Shown: positions 7,534 through 10,450 of the stretch, in pieces
Layout: every line of letters begins with the position of its first letter
Position numbering within the stretch: position 1 is the stretch's first letter
NCBI GenBank assembly: GCA_002085035.1
Contig: MZGM01000048.1
Span: forward strand, 1 to 10,450
Length of the DNA stretch: 10,450 nucleotides
Direction: 5' to 3'
Source: Candidatus Zhuqueibacterota bacterium 4484_219
GTDB taxonomy: Bacteria; Zhuqueibacterota; JdFR-76; 4484-219
Notes under the pieces: generated by a model
Database searches by the model: none
The model's input: only the letters and a program-made list of their open reading frames with translations
What the model was told of the DNA's origin: nothing
Made by a program: the position numbers and the translations under genes

Positions 7534-7544
7534 ATGTAATGTGC

Positions 7545-9014
7545 TCAAAGTGATTCACCAGCGTGTTTGACTCCCAGAATATCCAGTTCGACCTGATTTA
7601 ATCCTACGCCTCTCAGATGCAAGCGATTACCTTTGAGACTTTCGATGGAGTTAATTCCCATGCCGCCCAGTGTGTCAGTAATTTCTCGCGACCATGCTTG
7701 TAGCAAGTTCACCAGCCGTCGAGTAGCAATTTCCGGATTCACACGACGAGTTTTGTAGGGATCTTGAGTAGCGATTCCCCAACTACATTTGCCGGTATGG
7801 CATTTCTGGCACAGATGGCAGCCGATAGCAATAAGCGCGGCAGTGCCGATATAAACGGCATCTGCCCCTAAAGCGATAGCCTTGATAACGTCAGCACTGT
7901 TGCGGATACTTCCGGAGACAATTAACGAGACGTTGTTACGCACGCCCTCATCCCGCAGTCGCTGGTCGACTGCGGCTAAGGCAAGTTCAATAGGCAGCCC
8001 TACGTTGTTGCGAATCACTACTGGGGCAGCACCTGTTGCTCCCCGGAAGCCGTCGATGGCAACTATGTCTGCACCGGCATGTACAATTCCACTGGCAATA
8101 GAGGCCACGTTGTGTACTGCAGCAATTTTTACCGATATTGGTTTGCGGTAATCTGTGGCTTCTTTTAAGGCAAAGATCAATTGCCGCAAATCTTCGATAG
8201 AATAAATATGAGTTCTGGCAATATCGGCCAAAACTTTTTCTCCTGGCAAGTGACCACCAATTCCTGGCTTTGCTCCCTGGCCAATTTTAATTTCAATAAT
8301 TGCGCCAGTGTTCAAATATTCTTCATCAACACCAAAACGCCCCGATGCAACCTGAACAATAGCATGATCGCCATATTGATAGAGCTTTTCGTGTAGTCCC
8401 CCCTCTCCAGTGTTGAACAAAGTGCCAAACTCTTGTGCTGCCTGAGCTAAGGAGCGACAAACGTTATAACTCAGGGCTCCGTATGACATGGCCGCAAACA
8501 AGATGGGTGTCTCAATTTCCACTAGGGGATACAATTTAGTCTTTAATCTTGGTTTACCGTCGGTTTCTTCGATTTCGACTCGGTCCGGTTTCCGACCCAG
8601 ATAAGTGCGCAGTTCCATTGGCTCCCGTAATGGATCAATCGAGGGATTAGTTACCTGACTGGCGTTAAGTAGTAAATGATCCCAGTAAATAGGGTATGGT
8701 CTATCGTTGCCCATCCCGGCCAGCAGCATACCACCGGTTTCTGCTTGCTTCATAATGTTGTGGATAGTGTTTGCGTCCCATTGAGCATGAGGCTGAAATT
8801 CAGTAGGGTTACGCCGAATAGTAATTGCGTTAGTGGGACAAATGTAACTGCAGCGTTGGCAGCCAACGCAGTTTTCATCGATGCTGACCATTACGTCGTC
8901 TTCGGGATCATATTGGTGTGCATCGAAGCCACACTGCCGTTCACAAGCACGGCAAACGATACACCGATCCAGGTTACGTTCGATTATAAACTCAGAGATT
9001 AACATTGATTTCAT
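7545..9014 (-). CDS. gltB: Glutamate synthase FMN/Fe-S synthase subunit with N-terminal 2x[4Fe-4S] ferredoxin domain
   Basis: The catalytic core of the split glutamate synthase: ammonia from the amidotransferase subunit is added to 2-oxoglutarate and reduced on FMN to glutamate. The N-terminus has two [4Fe-4S] motifs (Cys18/21/24/28 and Cys49/52/55/59). The synthase domain follows, with GEGG (203-206), KPGIGGHLPG (249-258), DGFRGATGAAP (321-331) and SGSIRNSADVIKAIALGADAVYIGTA (from 367), which form the FMN phosphate and substrate loops of the TIM barrel. CHLCQKCHTGKC (399-410) supplies the cysteines for the usual Fe-S cluster. I chose the ATG at 9014, which overlaps the preceding stop as TAATG with GGA 8 nt upstream; an ATG at 9020 would add two residues. 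Its partners are the amidotransferase upstream, and the GXGXG, ferredoxin and flavoprotein genes downstream past pckG. Confidence 0.96.
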   Translation of the reverse strand: MKSMLISEFIIERNLDRCIVCRACERQCGFDAHQYDPEDDVMVSIDENCVGCQRCSYICPTNAITIRRNPTEFQPHAQWDANTIHNIMKQAETGGMLLAGMGNDRPYPIYWDHLLLNASQVTNPSIDPLREPMELRTYLGRKPDRVEIEETDGKPRLKTKLYPLVEIETPILFAAMSYGALSYNVCRSLAQAAQEFGTLFNTGEGGLHEKLYQYGDHAIVQVASGRFGVDEEYLNTGAIIEIKIGQGAKPGIGGHLPGEKVLADIARTHIYSIEDLRQLIFALKEATDYRKPISVKIAAVHNVASIASGIVHAGADIVAIDGFRGATGAAPVVIRNNVGLPIELALAAVDQRLRDEGVRNNVSLIVSGSIRNSADVIKAIALGADAVYIGTAALIAIGCHLCQKCHTGKCSWGIATQDPYKTRRVNPEIATRRLVNLLQAWSREITDTLGGMGINSIESLKGNRLHLRGVGLNQVELDILGVKHAGESL

Positions 9015-10117
9015 TAACATCGTCCGTTACCCTCCACATAACCGATGACTGGCTCACCACCTTTGGGATACCATATTCGATCAGGCTGCGAACAAATAGC
9101 ACTAATTGCCGATTCTTCACTGGCTATGTAAAGAAATTCGCCCTTTTCTGCGGCCACAAGAGGACGCAGTTTAATACGATCATTCAAAGCGACCATTCCA
9201 TTCTCGAATCCCAGGATTATGGAAAACGGACCATTCATCAAAAGGTCTCCATAAAGTATTCGTAGAGTTTTTAGTACTTCAGCATCCTCCGGTGGTAGTA
9301 GATCAATGTTCTTCCACAGTGGTGGAGCCAATACTTTACACATTAATTCAATAGGTAAACCAAATTTTCGCAATAGTAAATCTATGGCATAAGCAATAAC
9401 TTCGGTATCTGTTTGCAAAGTACAACGATAATTGAACATCTCCAAATAGCGGCGATTGGTGCCGTATGAGGAAACTTCGCCATTGTGAACAATGGTCCAA
9501 TTCAACAATCCAAATGGGTGAGCACCTCCCCACCATCCGGGTGTATTGGTAGGGAAGCGTCCGTGGGCAATCCACAAGTAGGCCTGGTAATCGTCCAGGC
9601 GATAGAATTCGCCAATATCTTCCGGAAACCCAACCCCTTTAAATACTCCCATGTTTTGACCACTGGAAATTACATAAGCCCCATCGATGTTTTCATTGAC
9701 CTCCATCACAGACTTGACCATAAAATCTTCTTCGGTGCCACGTTCCTCCTCAACTCGATGCGCCATAGGCTTGACAAAATAACGCCAGAGAATGGGTGGA
9801 TTGTAAATGGCACGAGTTGATCGAGTAGGAATACGTTCTTCGATTTCAATGTAAAAATTTTTCTTAAGGAAGTTCTCCGTAATATCGCGACTCTCCTTGT
9901 TTTCGTACAGCATGTGAAGAGCATAAAAATCTCTGTATTCAGGGTAGATTCCGTAAGCCGCAAAGCCACCTCCCAATCCGTTAGAGCGATCGTGCATCTG
10001 GGCAATAGAGTCGAGGATATGTGTACCCGAAAACAGTTCGCCTCGACGATTCAAAATACCACTTAATGCACAGCCCGAAGGAAAGCCATCTTTTTTGATA
10101 GTTTTAAGTGTTTTCAT
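9014..10117 (-). CDS. Glutamate synthase glutamine amidotransferase (class II) subunit
   Basis: A 367-residue stand-alone class II (Ntn-type) glutaminase domain that releases ammonia from glutamine for the FMN subunit encoded next. Signatures are PSGCALSGILNRRGE (13-27), DRSNGLGGGFAAYGIYPEY (43-61), AHGRFPTNTPGW (184-195), NWTIVHNGE (206-214) and QTDTEVIAY (235-243). The presumed nucleophile is Cys16. Class II enzymes need it at the N-terminus, so residues 1-15 must be removed or the start differs; no internal ATG lies just before Cys16, so processing is the simpler view. No clear Shine-Dalgarno site precedes the ATG at 10117, and the only nearby upstream ATG runs straight into TAG. This is the first gene of the cluster. 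A related amidotransferase such as PurF or GlmS is less likely, given the neighbours and the GGGFAAYGIYPEY segment. Confidence 0.94.
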   Translation of the reverse strand: MKTLKTIKKDGFPSGCALSGILNRRGELFSGTHILDSIAQMHDRSNGLGGGFAAYGIYPEYRDFYALHMLYENKESRDITENFLKKNFYIEIEERIPTRSTRAIYNPPILWRYFVKPMAHRVEEERGTEEDFMVKSVMEVNENIDGAYVISSGQNMGVFKGVGFPEDIGEFYRLDDYQAYLWIAHGRFPTNTPGWWGGAHPFGLLNWTIVHNGEVSSYGTNRRYLEMFNYRCTLQTDTEVIAYAIDLLLRKFGLPIELMCKVLAPPLWKNIDLLPPEDAEVLKTLRILYGDLLMNGPFSIILGFENGMVALNDRIKLRPLVAAEKGEFLYIASEESAISAICSQPDRIWYPKGGEPVIGYVEGNGRC

Positions 10118-10146
10118 AGCGCTACATATTAGTTGTTGAAAATAAA

Positions 10147-10175
10147 ATATTATTTAGGCCAATATAAGAAATACA
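10147..10175 (-). promoter_or_regulatory. Candidate promoter of the glutamate synthase cluster
   Basis: On the minus strand TGTATT (10170-10175) and TAATAT (10147-10152) are separated by exactly 17 nt. Transcription would begin near 10140 and leave a leader of about 23 nt. The -35 match is poor and the -10 match only partial. TATATT at 10161-10166 is a better -10 hexamer but lacks a good -35. AT-richness makes chance matches easy. Confidence 0.3.
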
Positions 10176-10186
10176 GATTTTGTATT
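10170..10186. promoter_or_regulatory. Perfect 17-bp palindrome, possible LysR-type (T-N11-A) operator
   Basis: AATACA, 5 nt, then TGTATT: both half-sites are perfect over 6 bp, with centres 11 bp (one helical turn) apart. The core ATAC-N7-GTAT satisfies the T-N11-A rule of LysR-family sites. It lies 53-69 bp before the first gene and overlaps the candidate -35. Glutamate synthase genes are controlled by a LysR-type regulator (GltC) in Bacillus, so a similar role is plausible, but no regulator gene is in the window. Confidence 0.4.
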
Positions 10187-10239
10187 ACCAGCAAAACCTG
10201 AATTGTTCGGCTTGGGGTGAGGTCAAGTTTAACTATGTC

Positions 10240-10255
10240 GGCGTCTGGAGACGCC
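10240..10255. repeat. Hairpin-forming inverted repeat (GGCGTC/GACGCC)
   Basis: GGCGTCT-GG-AGACGCC is a perfect 7-bp inverted repeat, realistically a 6-bp GC-rich stem with a TGGA loop. No T-run follows on either strand, so it is not a standard intrinsic terminator. The flanking TGTAGGAGGCGTC on the minus strand looks like a dispersed repeat unit. Confidence 0.5.
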
Positions 10256-10335
10256 TCCTACATCAGTTCTTAGCCTAATGAGGAAGATAAAACTTCGCCA
10301 CTCGGGCAAGATGACCATCAAACCTCAACCTTAAC

Positions 10336-10353
10336 CCTTCTCCTAAGAGAAGG
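10336..10353. repeat. Hairpin-forming inverted repeat (CCTTCTC/GAGAAGG)
   Basis: A perfect 7-bp stem with a CTAA loop. No T-run follows on either strand. Together with nearby CTCAACCTTAACCC and GGGGTGAGGT phrases, it resembles a known style of dispersed intergenic repeat rather than a gene-specific terminator. Confidence 0.5.
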
Positions 10354-10450
10354 CGGGGAATTGATTAATAGACTTTCTCAGCTCTCTACCCCACAGCCTC
10401 CCGAATGGGAAACCTCTGCGCCCTGGTGATCGATTTTAAGAGAATAAGCG

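Larger units (their letters stand above)
10118..10450. other. Non-coding stretch upstream of the glutamate synthase genes
   Basis: No credible gene is seen on either strand; open frames are short and broken. The part next to the gene (10118-10190) is AT-rich and holds the candidate promoter and palindrome. The rest (about 10200-10450) is more GC-rich, with several hairpin-forming segments and phrases such as GGGGTGAGGT and CCTTCTC/GAGAAGG, which resemble dispersed intergenic repeats seen in many bacterial genomes. No transposase, tRNA, T-box or riboswitch structure was recognised. The upstream neighbour gene lies outside the window. Confidence 0.6.

Noticed and set aside
5536..7544. Target-site duplication flanking pckG as proof of insertion.
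   Set aside because: I compared the 25-bp and 82-bp flanks by eye and found no matching direct repeat; TTGACT-like words occur on both sides but in opposite orientation.
8676..9265. Plus-strand open frames of 86-108 codons opposite the glutamate synthase genes.
   Set aside because: Shadows of conserved minus-strand coding sequence; no ribosome-binding sites or family signatures.
10240..10353. The two strong hairpins as intrinsic terminators of a gene to the right.
   Set aside because: Neither is followed by a T-run on either strand.
10385..10450. A short open frame on the minus strand entering from the right edge, as the end of an upstream gene.
   Set aside because: Only about 20 codons are open in any frame, all within repeat-like sequence, with no recognisable protein signature.

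Overview
The window is one co-directional gene cluster. All nine genes are on the minus strand, so transcription runs from right to left. Base composition is moderately AT-rich, and junctions are tight (4-11 bp overlaps, or gaps of 25-82 bp). The genes look bacterial: Shine-Dalgarno-like sites are present and the aspartokinase is of the Bacillus type with an apparent internal start. The glutamate synthase is the split form seen in archaea, Clostridia, Thermotogae and many uncultured bacteria. I cannot name a genus or phylum from the sequence alone.

Layout in transcription order: (1) positions 10450-10118, a non-coding stretch with repeat-like hairpins, a possible promoter and a perfect T-N11-A palindrome; (2) 10117-9014, glutamine amidotransferase subunit of glutamate synthase; (3) 9014-7545, FMN/Fe-S synthase subunit; (4) an 82-bp gap with short repeats, then 7462-5561, a GTP-type phosphoenolpyruvate carboxykinase; (5) 5535-5074, a four-cluster ferredoxin-like electron carrier; (6) 5077-3812, an FAD/NAD(P) oxidoreductase; (7) 3815-3069, the GXGXG subunit of glutamate synthase; (8) 3027-1792 lysC, which appears to encode a second, shorter subunit from an internal start at 2289; (9) 1802-780 asd; (10) 787-1 argC, cut by the window edge.

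Together these make glutamate (from glutamine, 2-oxoglutarate and electrons fed through Fe-S and flavin proteins) and take it towards arginine (ArgC). They also interconvert oxaloacetate and phosphoenolpyruvate (PckG) and commit aspartate to the lysine/threonine/methionine family (LysC, Asd). The most notable points are the carboxykinase gene, which splits the glutamate synthase genes and has clearly different arginine codon use; the internal ribosome-binding site in lysC; and a LysR-type-looking operator ahead of the glutamate synthase genes. No defence system, CRISPR array, tRNA, rRNA or insertion sequence was seen.
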